DNA of 10,846 nt from Chloroflexota bacterium (GCA_021823905.1 JAKALX010000087.1:1-10846); one strand, 5' to 3'. Positions 1 to 7,183 are shown, numbered from the stretch's first letter. Notes: generated from the letters alone by a model not told the origin. Translations and numbers: made by a program.

Positions 1-1263
1 CTCAGCGTCGATGGCGGTGTCGTCGCCAGTGCGAGAGGCTACATCTCGGGCCAGGTCAACCGGGTCGCCGATGTCGCCCACCCGGCGGACCCCAGCCAGA
101 AAGCGTTCCTCCTGTACGCGCTTGCCGCGGCCGGCAGCCCCGACTTCTCGGCCACGCTCGTCCGCTCCCTCTTCGACCAGTACCGCTCCAAGCTCACTTC
201 CTGGGGGCGTGCCTACGCCATCCTGGCGCTCAGCGAGAACAAGGCGACGAAAGACGATCCGGTCGTTCAGCAGCTCCTCAACGACCTGGCGGCGGCGACG
301 CTGCCCACGGCCAACGGCAACCACTGGGAGGATCCGCGCGTCGAAGGCATGTTCATCACCAACACCGCCGCCACCGCGCTCGTCCTCGAGGCGCTCGTTC
401 GCGTCGCGCCCGACCACCCGCTCGTCAACCAGACGGTCCGCTGGCTCGTCGTCGCGCGCGGCGAAGGCCACTGGTCGACGACTGTCGAGCGCGGCGAGGC
501 GATCCTCGCGTTGTCCGATTTCGCGGCGAAGACGGGCGAGCTTGCCGGTGACTTCGGCTACCAGGTCCAGATCGACGGCCGGGACATCCTCAACGGCCAC
601 TTCGCGCCGTCGAGCACGGTGACGACGGCCGCGAAGCAGGTGCCGCTCACCGACTTCCAGGCCGGCCATACCACCATCCTTTCGTTCCTCCGCGACTTCG
701 CCAAGCCGGGACGCCTCTACTACGCGCTCAACCTTCGCTACCTGACGCCGGCCAAAGACGTTGAGGCCGTCAGCCGCGGCTTCGGTGTTTCGCACCAGTA
801 CACGCTGCTCGACGATCCGTCGAAGCCGGTTACCTCCGCGAAGCTTGGCGACACTGTGCGCGTCACGGTCACCGTGATCGCCCCGACCGACCACAACTAC
901 GCGGTCATAGACGACCTCCTGCCCGCCGGCCTCGAGCCCGTCGATACCAGCCTGAAGACAGTCGATCCGAAGCTCCTCGCCCAGCTCCAGGCCGACCGCG
1001 CGGCCGCCGCCGGGCAGAAGCAGGGGGACTATTACGCCCCGTGGCTACGCTGGTACTACTCCCCCTGGCAGCACGTCGACACCCGGGACGACCGCGTCTC
1101 GCTCTCCGCGTACACCCTGCCGAAGGGGGTCTACCAGTACGTCTATTACGCCCGTGCGACGACCCCCGGCGACTTCTTCGTCGCTCCGGCGCACGCGGAG
1201 GAGACGTATTTCCCCGAGGTCTTCGGGCGCAGCGACAGCGGGCGTTTCACGGTGACGCCATGA
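1..1263 (+). CDS. Bacterial alpha-2-macroglobulin, C-terminal part (5' end outside window)
   Basis: The reading frame is open from base 1 to a TGA at 1261-1263, giving about 420 residues of the C-terminal end of a much larger protein (the family usually exceeds 1,500 residues). The first ~170 residues look like the end of the helical thioester-domain toroid: repeated helical pairs, then the stretch TNTAATALVLEAL and a GHWSTTVERGEAILAL stretch. The rest matches the C-terminal MG10/receptor-binding-like region: a DHNYAVIDDLLPAGLEP segment, then W..HVDTRDDR, LPKGVYQYVYYARATTPG, and the ending AEETYFPEVFGRSDSG, a hallmark of bacterial members. These proteins sit in the periplasm or envelope and trap attacking proteases. 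The thioester motif and any signal peptide or lipobox would lie upstream, so whether this copy has a thioester cannot be judged. No penicillin-binding-protein partner (pbpC) follows, unlike in many proteobacteria. Family call is firm; role is from family knowledge. Confidence 0.9.
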   Translation, partial: LSVDGGVVASARGYISGQVNRVADVAHPADPSQKAFLLYALAAAGSPDFSATLVRSLFDQYRSKLTSWGRAYAILALSENKATKDDPVVQQLLNDLAAATLPTANGNHWEDPRVEGMFITNTAATALVLEALVRVAPDHPLVNQTVRWLVVARGEGHWSTTVERGEAILALSDFAAKTGELAGDFGYQVQIDGRDILNGHFAPSSTVTTAAKQVPLTDFQAGHTTILSFLRDFAKPGRLYYALNLRYLTPAKDVEAVSRGFGVSHQYTLLDDPSKPVTSAKLGDTVRVTVTVIAPTDHNYAVIDDLLPAGLEPVDTSLKTVDPKLLAQLQADRAAAAGQKQGDYYAPWLRWYYSPWQHVDTRDDRVSLSAYTLPKGVYQYVYYARATTPGDFFVAPAHAEETYFPEVFGRSDSGRFTVTP

Positions 1264-1361
1264 CGCCGGGGCCGAGTCAGGTTGTTTCCCGAATTTGCCC
1301 CCCGTTGATCACGGCCGCGTACCGATGATTTCGGAAACAGGTCGTGCATGGAGGCTGTGCA
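1264..1361. other. Intergenic gap with an imperfect inverted repeat before cheW
   Basis: The 98 bases between the macroglobulin stop and cheW hold no gene. GTTTCC-C-GAA at 1284-1293 is complementary to TTCGGAAAC at 1330-1338, a 9-pair match with one bulged C and about 36 bases between the arms. It could be an operator-like site or a weak mRNA structure; the long loop makes a terminator unlikely. No convincing -35/-10 pair is visible. TTGATC at 1305-1310 is a possible -35, but no good -10 lies at the right distance. Confidence 0.3.
1350..1354 (+). promoter_or_regulatory. Shine-Dalgarno site that fixes the cheW start
   Basis: GGAGG lies 7 bases before the GTG at 1362. An upstream in-frame GTG at 1344 would place this ribosome site inside the gene, so 1362 is preferred. 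Confidence 0.7.
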
Positions 1362-1832
1362 GTGAAATCCCTCGAACTCGTCCAGGTGCCGCGTCAGCTG
1401 GTGGTTTTCCGCGTGGGGGAAACCAGGTACGGCCTCGACATCGATTCCGTCAGCGAAATCCTTCCCCTCCTGAGCATTACGCCCCTCGCCGCGGCGCCCG
1501 GTGGCGTGCTCGGGATCTCCGACGTTCGCAAGCGCGTCGTGCCGATCTTCGACCTTCACTGGAAGTTCGGGATTCCCCGCCCGGAGGCGGATTCCCAGAC
1601 TCGCCTGGTTCTTGTCGAAGCGACCGAAGGCCCCGTTGGCCTTCTCGTCGATGCCGTCGATGAGGTTCTCACGGTCAGCCGCGAGGCGTTCCAGTCGGTC
1701 GCAACCCCGGGCGACACCTCGGGACTCGGCTACCTCCAGGGCGTCTTCCGCGAAGAGCACGGCCTCGTCCTCTGGGTCGATCACCTGCGCCTGGTTCCCT
1801 CCGGTGTCAGCCGGGCCGCGCGGGCCGCATAG
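1362..1832 (+). CDS. cheW: CheW-like chemotaxis/signalling scaffold protein
   Basis: 156 residues, about the usual length of a single-domain CheW. CheW links chemoreceptors to the CheA kinase in cytoplasmic arrays. The CheW fold is visible from residue 12 to about 145: LVVFRVGETRYGLDID opens the first barrel, followed by SVSEIL, then GVLGISDVRKRVVPIFDL at 48-65, which corresponds to the family's GV-NLRG-VIPVIDL core, then LVLVEATEGPVGLLVDAVDEVL at 82-103, and the closing GLGYLQGVFREEHGLVLWVD. No CheA, receptor, CheB or CheR gene is in the window, so it is an orphan here, and it may serve a non-motility pathway. The GTG start at 1362 is chosen for its Shine-Dalgarno site; the core NLRG is replaced by ISDVRK. 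Upstream is an unrelated macroglobulin; downstream is a convergent gene. Family call is strong, cellular role is open. Confidence 0.88.
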   Translation: MKSLELVQVPRQLVVFRVGETRYGLDIDSVSEILPLLSITPLAAAPGGVLGISDVRKRVVPIFDLHWKFGIPRPEADSQTRLVLVEATEGPVGLLVDAVDEVLTVSREAFQSVATPGDTSGLGYLQGVFREEHGLVLWVDHLRLVPSGVSRAARAA

Positions 1833-1835
1833 TGC

Positions 1836-1852
1836 CGCGCGCCAGGCGCGCG
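1836..1852. terminator. GC-rich perfect hairpin between convergent genes, possible bidirectional terminator
   Basis: CGCGCGCC at 1836-1843 and GGCGCGCG at 1845-1852 are perfect reverse complements around a single A, so a stable stem of 6-7 pairs with a small loop can form. It fills the 26-base gap between the cheW stop and the MBL hydrolase stop. There is no T-tract on either strand, so intrinsic termination is uncertain; the position is what supports it. Confidence 0.45.
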
Positions 1853-1858
1853 TAATGG

Positions 1859-2857
1859 TTACGTCTTTGAGAACTCGTACGCTCCGCCGGTTGGTCTCGC
1901 TAGCCGGCGGTCCTCGAGCAGATCGAGATGGCCCTGGACCGTCGCCACGATCTGCCAGAACCGTCGTCGCACCGCCCGCGGGTACAGTTCCTCGCTCAAC
2001 CGGTAGACGCTTGCCCGGCCAAGCCCGGCGAGCGTCTCGGCGACCTTCGCCGTTCTCTGTTCGATCTGTCCCAGGTTCGCTGCAATCGTGTCGGAAACGG
2101 CGTCGAACGGCTCGCCGTGTCCGGGAAAGCAGCGCGAGAAGCGCATCGAATGCAGGCGGTTGAGCGCGTCGACAAACGCCGGCAGGCTCCGAAAACGCCA
2201 GTCGCCCCCGGAGCCGGGCGCCTTCGCTTGGACCGCCGGGATTGGCGTGATCTCGGGAAGCAGCTGGTCGCCTGAGAAAAGCCAGCCTTCGCCCTCGTGT
2301 ACGGCGACAATGTTGCCCGGCGTGTGGCCCGGCAGAACGAGCGCCCGCAGGCCGGCGGGCAGCGTCGTGTCCCCGACGATCAGCCGGCGCGGCTCGAAGT
2401 GCTCATACTTCAATCCGCTCGGCCAGCGGTGCTCCCGGCCCATTGGGGGGTAGCCGCCGGCCTTCCCCGCCGCAACGGCCCACGCCCGCCGCTGTTCCAG
2501 GCCGTGAATCACCTCGGCCCGTACCTCGTCCGGCGCGCCGCTCGCCTGGACCCAGCCAGTGAACGCCTCGAATTCCGCTGGATCGGACAACTGTGGCGCC
2601 CTCGCGAGATGCCCGTCGCCCGCGCCGATCGCAACCGGGACATGCCGGTCGTCCTGCCACCACTTTCCCAGGCCCGCGTGATCGAGATGCCCGTGCGTCG
2701 CCAGGACCATGTCCGGTGTTGCCCCGTCAATCGCACTGCCGAGCGTCTCGCGTGCTCCCTGGTAATCCGGTCCAGTGTCAACGAGGACCCGCTCGTCCGC
2801 CCCCTCAAGCAGGTAGACGCTGTTGTCGCCGAGCCGCACCTGCCGAACGTTTGCCAC
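1859..2857 (-). CDS. MBL-fold metallohydrolase (glyoxalase II / LACTB2-like)
   Basis: 332 residues on the minus strand, from a GTG start to TAA. The metallo-beta-lactamase fold is clear. VLVDTGP is at 25-30. The metal motif HGHLDH is at 55-60 (H55, H57, D59, H60). PGHTPG follows with H178, then FSGD with D197, and PGHGEP with H247. This is a full two-metal ligand set, so the enzyme should be active. After the core, about residues 260-315 form a helical region with YPRAVRRRFWQIVATVQGHLDLL, which resembles the winged-helix tail of LACTB2-type hydrolases. The substrate cannot be read from the sequence; thioester, lactone or phosphodiester hydrolysis are all possible within COG0491. There is no signal peptide, so it is probably cytoplasmic. 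No Shine-Dalgarno site precedes the GTG, but a TAGACT hexamer lies 7 bases upstream. The gene is divergent from moxR and convergent with cheW, so it is probably monocistronic. Confidence 0.88.
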   Translation of the reverse strand: MANVRQVRLGDNSVYLLEGADERVLVDTGPDYQGARETLGSAIDGATPDMVLATHGHLDHAGLGKWWQDDRHVPVAIGAGDGHLARAPQLSDPAEFEAFTGWVQASGAPDEVRAEVIHGLEQRRAWAVAAGKAGGYPPMGREHRWPSGLKYEHFEPRRLIVGDTTLPAGLRALVLPGHTPGNIVAVHEGEGWLFSGDQLLPEITPIPAVQAKAPGSGGDWRFRSLPAFVDALNRLHSMRFSRCFPGHGEPFDAVSDTIAANLGQIEQRTAKVAETLAGLGRASVYRLSEELYPRAVRRRFWQIVATVQGHLDLLEDRRLARPTGGAYEFSKT

Positions 2858-2942
2858 GAGTCGGAGTCTACCGGCACTCGTCCTTATGGCTGACTTGCTT
2901 GGCCGGGCGACTGCCGCCGGCCGTTACGCTACGATTCCGCCC
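2858..2942. promoter_or_regulatory. Divergent promoter region for the MBL hydrolase and the moxR operon
   Basis: This 85-base gap separates two divergent starts. On the plus strand TACGAT at 2930-2935 is a -10-like box 7 bases before the moxR ATG, with a weak GCGACT (-35-like) 17 bases upstream at 2907-2912; TACGCT at 2925-2930 overlaps it. On the minus strand TAGACT at 2870-2865 is a -10-like box 7 bases before the GTG at 2857, with no clear -35. Neither start has a Shine-Dalgarno site. The spacing would put transcription start at or next to the start codon on both sides, which suggests leaderless mRNAs. The boxes are read by eye and untested. Confidence 0.45.
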
Positions 2943-3926
2943 ATGACCGATGCCGCTACCCCCGCTCGTCTTGCCCAGGCCGAGGTCGACGCTATCCGTA
3001 CCGTCGCTGAATCCCTCCAGGCCAGTGTCGAGCGGGTCATCGTCGGCAAGTCCGAAGTCGTCCGTTTCGCCCTTGCTGCGTTGCTCTGCGAGGGCCACAT
3101 CCTCCTCGAAGACGTCCCGGGGATTGGCAAGACCACGCTCGCCAAGGCACTTGCCCGCTCCCTCGGCTGTAGCTTCCGCCGCATCCAGTTCACTCCCGAC
3201 CTGATGCCCGCCGACATTACCGGCATCAACTACTACAACCAGAAGCTCGGAGACTTCGTCTTCCGCGAAGGTCCGCTCGCGGCGCAGGTGGTCCTCGCCG
3301 ACGAGATCAACCGTGCCACGCCGCGCACGCAGGCGGCGCTGCTCGAGGCGATGGAGGAGCGCCAGCTCACGGTCGAAGGGGTGACAATGCGCCTGCCGCG
3401 GCCGTTCCTGGTGGTCGCCACCCAGAATCCCGTCGAGCTGGAAGGCACCTTCCCCCTGCCAGAGGCGCAGCTCGACCGCTTCCTCGTGCGGCTTGATCTC
3501 GGCTACCCGGAAGAGGACGAGGAGGACGAGATCCTGGCCCGGTTCGAAACCACTTCCCCGCTCGATTCGCTGGGCCCCGTCGTCGAGGCTGACGAACTGA
3601 TTCGCCACGTCGACGCTCTCGCCCGCCTTCACGTCGATCCAGCGGTCCGGCGCTATGCGGTCCAGATCGTGCGCGAGACGCGGACAGACGCGGCCTTCGA
3701 GCTAGGCGCCAGTCCGCGCGCCAGCCTGGCGCTCTTCCGGACCGCGCGCGCGTACGCCGCGATCAACGGCCGCGACTTCGTGCTGCCCGACGACGTGAAG
3801 ACGATGGCGCCGCACGTGCTCCCGCATCGCCTGATCCTCTCAACGCAGGCGCGGCTCCGAGGCCGCGACGCCCGCCAGGTGCTCGCCGAGATCCTAGAGC
3901 GCGTGCCCGTGCCCGTGAGCGCCTGA
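2943..3926 (+). CDS. MoxR-family AAA+ ATPase
   Basis: 327 residues, typical of MoxR. Walker A is EDVPGIGKTT around 56-65 (K63), preceded by the family's GHILLEDVPG. FTPDLMPADITG is at 83-94. Walker B is VVLADE at 116-121, followed by INRATPRTQAALLEAMEERQ, a MoxR signature. Sensor 1 is VVATQNPVE (N162), the LDRF arginine region is at 177-180, and sensor 2 is GASPRASL (R259) in the lid domain. These cytoplasmic ATPases act as chaperone-like remodelers, often of proteins with von Willebrand A domains. The ATG at 2943 is preferred. An in-frame ATG at 2886 would add 19 residues that lack family similarity and would cover the -10-like boxes. It is the first gene of an operon: the DUF58 gene begins 2 bases after its TGA. 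The substrate is unknown; by context it works with the two membrane proteins downstream. Confidence 0.93.
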   Translation: MTDAATPARLAQAEVDAIRTVAESLQASVERVIVGKSEVVRFALAALLCEGHILLEDVPGIGKTTLAKALARSLGCSFRRIQFTPDLMPADITGINYYNQKLGDFVFREGPLAAQVVLADEINRATPRTQAALLEAMEERQLTVEGVTMRLPRPFLVVATQNPVELEGTFPLPEAQLDRFLVRLDLGYPEEDEEDEILARFETTSPLDSLGPVVEADELIRHVDALARLHVDPAVRRYAVQIVRETRTDAAFELGASPRASLALFRTARAYAAINGRDFVLPDDVKTMAPHVLPHRLILSTQARLRGRDARQVLAEILERVPVPVSA

Positions 3927-3927
3927 G

Positions 3928-5139
3928 ATGCCGTTCCGCGACGCCTGGCTCCTGGTGGGTGGCCTGCTGATTCTCGCGGGGATGGCTGCGGAGCAGCCTG
4001 TACTCGGCGCCCTCGGCGTCGCCGTTCTCGTTCTGGGCGGCGTTTCGCGTGGCTGGAGCAGGCGGCTGTTCGACCGCCTCGTCTTCACCCACGGTCTCTC
4101 GGAGCGCCGTGCCTTCGCCGGCGAGAAGGTGAACCTTGCCGTCACCGTCGACAACCGCAAGCTGATCCCGCTGCCCTGGTTCGAATGGCGCGTTGGCGTC
4201 GCCGAGTCGTTGCCCGTCGAACGCGAGCAGCTGGCGGCAAGCGCGGTGCCGGGCCTCAGCTTCATCGTTCGCAAAGGGGCCCTCGGCTGGTACCGCCGTC
4301 AGCGCTGGCAGTTCACGCTGAACCCAGGGCAGCGCGGCTACCACCAGGTCGGCCCCGCGTCCCTGCGCTCCGCCGACCTCCTCGGCGCGTTCCCCCGGAA
4401 GCTCGACCAAGAAGACACCGAGCACCTGGTTGTCTTTCCGCGCGTGTTCTCGCTGGAGGATCTCGGTCTTCCCGCCGACCGGCCGTTCGGCGAGCGGCGC
4501 GGCGGCGAGCGCATCTACGAGGATCCCCTGCGCATCGCCGGCCTCCGTGAGTACCGGCCTGGCGACCCGCTCCGCCGCATCGACTGGAAAGCGACGGCGC
4601 GCCACGGCGACCTCCAGTCGCGTGTCTACGAGCCATCCGCCCAGCAGCAGCTCTATCTTCTCGTCAACATCGACACGATGCTCCACGCCTGGGAAGGCTA
4701 CCTGCGCGACGAGCTCGAGCGCGTCGTCTCGGCCGCCGCGTCGATCGCCACCTGGGCCGCCGGTCAGCGCGCCGCGGTCGGCCTGCTCGCAAACGGCGCC
4801 TTCCCGGATGCCGACCGCCCGATCCGGTTGCCCCCGTCTCGTTCGCTTGACCAGCTCACCCGTGTGCTCGAAGCGCTCGCAGTCATCCAGCCGCTGACGA
4901 TGGGCGACCTCGCGGGGGCGATCGAGCGCGAGCGAGGGAAGCTACCCGCTGGCTCCACCATCGTCGTCGTCGCCTCGCTTGTCCCAGAGCCGCTGACCGC
5001 GGCGCTCGCCCGCCTCCACGACGCAGGGCATCACGTGGCTCTCGTCGCGACCTCGCGGCGGGCGCTCGAGGGAGTCCCCGCCGGGGTGATCGTCAGAGAT
5101 GTCAGCCGCGCACTCGAACGGCTGGAGGCGCTGGCATGA
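3928..5139 (+). CDS. DUF58 domain membrane-anchored protein
   Basis: 403 residues. Two hydrophobic segments at about 6-21 and 24-40 form an N-terminal hairpin in the membrane. A beta-rich region follows (about 50-170, with FAGEKVNLAVTVDNRK). The DUF58 signature LREYRPGDPLRRIDWKATAR is at 206-225. The remainder resembles a von Willebrand A fold, with LYLLVNIDTM at 242-251 as the first strand. At this position VWA domains normally carry the metal-binding DxSxS; here the sequence is D-T-M, so the metal site looks degenerate. DUF58 proteins are almost always encoded next to MoxR and are presumed partners of it, as here: the gap to moxR is one base (tgagATG). The start has no clear Shine-Dalgarno site, so it probably depends on coupling to moxR. 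The downstream gene overlaps by four bases. Biochemical function is unknown. Confidence 0.9.
   Translation: MPFRDAWLLVGGLLILAGMAAEQPVLGALGVAVLVLGGVSRGWSRRLFDRLVFTHGLSERRAFAGEKVNLAVTVDNRKLIPLPWFEWRVGVAESLPVEREQLAASAVPGLSFIVRKGALGWYRRQRWQFTLNPGQRGYHQVGPASLRSADLLGAFPRKLDQEDTEHLVVFPRVFSLEDLGLPADRPFGERRGGERIYEDPLRIAGLREYRPGDPLRRIDWKATARHGDLQSRVYEPSAQQQLYLLVNIDTMLHAWEGYLRDELERVVSAAASIATWAAGQRAAVGLLANGAFPDADRPIRLPPSRSLDQLTRVLEALAVIQPLTMGDLAGAIERERGKLPAGSTIVVVASLVPEPLTAALARLHDAGHHVALVATSRRALEGVPAGVIVRDVSRALERLEALA
5124..5128 (+). promoter_or_regulatory. Shine-Dalgarno site for the DUF4129 gene inside the DUF58 gene
   Basis: GGAGG lies 7 bases before the ATG at 5136, within the last codons of the DUF58 gene. 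With the ATGA start/stop overlap it supports this start and translational coupling. Confidence 0.65.
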
Positions 5140-6464
5140 TCGGCGTGGCAGCCCTCACGGCGCTGCTCGCCGCGGAAGGGCTGGCTGTCTACACCCTGGG
5201 CGAGCTGTTCGCTTCGGGTGGGGGTCAGACGGTCGGCTGGTGGGCGTTCGTCCTCGTGTCGCTGACCGCTTACGGCATGCCGCGGCTCGCTGAGGCTGTC
5301 GCCCCACGTTCGCGCCGTAGCGAGGCGCTCGTCGCCGCGGCCGGGCTCCTGCTCGTCTATGCCGTCCTCCGCGTCGGATTCGCTCGTGACCTGGTCCTCT
5401 GGGACCTGTCCTGGGTCGGCAGATTCGTCGGCGGCGCCTACGGGAGCTCGTCGGAGGCGTTTCATACGGTGATCGCGGGTGTGCTCCTCGCCGGGCTCTG
5501 GATCCACGGCACACGACGTTCGGCCGATGGTGTCGAATTCGAACTGTTGCCCCGCCAGGTGGGCCTCGAGCTCGCTGGGGTGACGGCGATCGCCGTTCTT
5601 GGCGTTTTTGGCGACCGCGCCGGCGAGGTCGGCCGGGCGAGCGCCGCGTTCTACGCGATGGCCGTCATCACCCTCGCCTGCGGCCAGCTTTCGCTGAGCG
5701 GCGTCAGCGTCGACGACCGCGAAGCCGGCGGCATCATCGCCGCACTTGTCGCCGGGACGGCCGCGGCAGCCGTCGCGGGGGTGGCGTTGCTCACGCTTGG
5801 GCTCGGTGCGCTCGGGCCGGCTGTCGGCCCCCCCCTGGGGGCCGCGGTTGACGCCGTGCTCGTTGCCGTCGTGACGCCGTTCGCCTGGATCATCTCCTGG
5901 CTGGTTCACCTGATGCTGGGCTCGCACGTCCAGTGGCCGAAGATCGAGCCCCCGGCGGTGGTAACGACCGACAATCCCAAGCCCGGCGGCCCGGCCCACC
6001 AGAACCTGCTCGCAGTCTGGGCGGTGTACGCCCTCCGGGCCTTCCTCCTCGCCGCGCTCGCGGCCGGCGTCTACGGTGTCTTTCGTTGGGCTGCGCGGGT
6101 TCGCCAGCGAATTCGAACGAGCGATCCCGCGAGCCCTGAATCCAGCGCGTCAGGAAGCCTGCGCGACGACCTCTCGGCGGCATTCAGAGCGATGTTCCGG
6201 CGTGGATCCGGCGCCGGCGAATCACGCACCGCCAGCCGTGCCGCCCGGCTCTACTTCGATGTCCTCGCGGCATCCGCGCGCGCCGGCTACCCCCGTGCAC
6301 CGGCTCGGACGCCTTCGGAATTTGCCCCGGAGCTTGCCGGCGCATTTCAGTCGCCCGTGACCGACGAGATCACCCGTGTGTTCGAGCAGGCGCGCTACGC
6401 CGGCCGCGATCCTTCGCCTGAGGAGCTTGCCGACCTCGAACGCCGCTGGAGAGCCGTCCGTTAG
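5136..6464 (+). CDS. Multi-span membrane protein with C-terminal DUF4129, third gene of the moxR operon
   Basis: 442 residues, overlapping the DUF58 stop in ATGA. Hydrophobic segments lie near residues 3-25, 33-50, 64-82, 109-125, 141-159, 168-185, 198-225, 235-262 and 292-316, so about eight or nine membrane spans are likely. A loop follows span eight (about 263-290, with a PKIEPPAVVTTDNPKPGG stretch). After the last span comes a cytosol-type basic tail. Residues about 340-440 form the DUF4129 region, with ARLYFDVLAASARAGYPRA, RTPSEFAPEL and a final YAGRDPSPEELADLERRW. In the usual operon the third protein is TgpA-like: membrane spans, an external transglutaminase domain, then DUF4129. Here the loop is too short for a transglutaminase and no Cys-His-Asp triad is visible, so this is a reduced version. 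The tail overlaps the convergent comB-like gene by four bases. Function unknown; assignment rests on the tail and the context. Confidence 0.82.
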   Translation: MIGVAALTALLAAEGLAVYTLGELFASGGGQTVGWWAFVLVSLTAYGMPRLAEAVAPRSRRSEALVAAAGLLLVYAVLRVGFARDLVLWDLSWVGRFVGGAYGSSSEAFHTVIAGVLLAGLWIHGTRRSADGVEFELLPRQVGLELAGVTAIAVLGVFGDRAGEVGRASAAFYAMAVITLACGQLSLSGVSVDDREAGGIIAALVAGTAAAAVAGVALLTLGLGALGPAVGPPLGAAVDAVLVAVVTPFAWIISWLVHLMLGSHVQWPKIEPPAVVTTDNPKPGGPAHQNLLAVWAVYALRAFLLAALAAGVYGVFRWAARVRQRIRTSDPASPESSASGSLRDDLSAAFRAMFRRGSGAGESRTASRAARLYFDVLAASARAGYPRAPARTPSEFAPELAGAFQSPVTDEITRVFEQARYAGRDPSPEELADLERRWRAVR

Positions 6465-7183
6465 CCCGGTTCGAGTGTCGCCCAACCGGGGCCCGAGCCG
6501 CTGACCCGCGGGGCGATCCCCGAGGTGTCCGCTTCGAGCGCGAACGCGATGTCGGCATCGAAACCCAGCGCCGCCGTGATCCGTCCGTGCTCCGAGTCGC
6601 GCAGGCCGGCCGTGAGCCGGGCTGGCGACGCCGCCAGCTCTGTCGCCAGCTTCGTCGCGTCTCCCATTTCCACGTGGGGAGCCAGCTCCGCGATGCGTGT
6701 CGCGATCACGCCCGTGGCGAAGAAGTCGTCCTGCCCGAAGCGCAGCCCGCCCGCTTGCCCGGCGCAGACGATCACGACGTGCGCGAACTCCCGCGCCACT
6801 CGCGCAATCGCCGAGCAGTTGACGATCGCCCCGGCGAAGACGTTTCCCCGGCCGGCGAGGGAGCAGAGCGCCCGCGTCCCGTTCGTCGTGAACAGCACCG
6901 CCTCTCGGTCGGCCAACGAGGCCGCCGCGACCTCCGTGGGTGAGTTGCCATAATCGAAGCCGTCGGGCCGCAGACCGCCGATCTCCCCGAGCAATACACG
7001 CTTCTCCGCACGGCCGCGCTCCCGCGCCACCTCCAGGTCGTCGACCACGAGCAGGCTGCGCAGGCCGCGCCCGAACAGCGTCGCGATCGTCGTCGTGGCG
7101 CGGAGCACGTCCACGACCACGAAGCAGTCACCACCGATCGCGAGCGCCTCGGCCGGGAGCATGGCCACGTCGATTCGGACCAT
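6461..7183 (-). CDS. comB: ComB family 2-phosphosulfolactate phosphatase
   Basis: 240 residues, the normal ComB length. Family blocks in order: VVVDVLRATTTIATLF at 22-37, LLGEIGGLRPDGFDYGNSP at 64-82, LFTTNGTRAL at 97-106, CAGQAGGLRFGQDDFFATG at 140-158, and SEHGR at 197-201. The family enzyme is a magnesium-dependent phosphatase that removes phosphate from 2-phosphosulfolactate to give sulfolactate, known from methanogen coenzyme M synthesis. Many bacteria have homologues where the true substrate is unproven. No comA, comC or sulfonate gene is in the window, so the pathway here is unknown. The ATG at 7183 (MVRIDV) fits the family's usual N-terminus better than a GTG at 7204 that would add seven residues. 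The TAA stop at 6463-6461 overlaps the TAG of the convergent DUF4129 gene. The gene is divergent from murI. Confidence 0.85.
   Translation of the reverse strand: MVRIDVAMLPAEALAIGGDCFVVVDVLRATTTIATLFGRGLRSLLVVDDLEVARERGRAEKRVLLGEIGGLRPDGFDYGNSPTEVAAASLADREAVLFTTNGTRALCSLAGRGNVFAGAIVNCSAIARVAREFAHVVIVCAGQAGGLRFGQDDFFATGVIATRIAELAPHVEMGDATKLATELAASPARLTAGLRDSEHGRITAALGFDADIAFALEADTSGIAPRVSGSGPGWATLEPG

Noticed and set aside
1344..1361. Earlier GTG for cheW
   Set aside because: The GGAGG at 1350-1354 is correctly placed for the GTG at 1362, not for this one.
1146..1784. 212-residue minus-strand ORF
   Set aside because: It is antisense to cheW and the macroglobulin tail and has no family similarity that I recognise.
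2886..2942. Earlier ATG for moxR adding 19 residues
   Set aside because: No ribosome site, no family similarity in the extra residues, and it would overlap the -10-like boxes next to the ATG at 2943.
2868..3632. 254-residue minus-strand ORF
   Set aside because: It is antisense to moxR, which has a full AAA+ motif set, and shows no recognisable domain.
3901..3919. Tandem GTGCCC repeat at the end of moxR as a possible repeat element
   Set aside because: It has only two to three copies and encodes VPVPV at the protein's C-terminus; no wider array is seen.
5031..5999. 322-residue minus-strand ORF
   Set aside because: It mirrors the membrane protein gene; its composition is that of a shadow frame.
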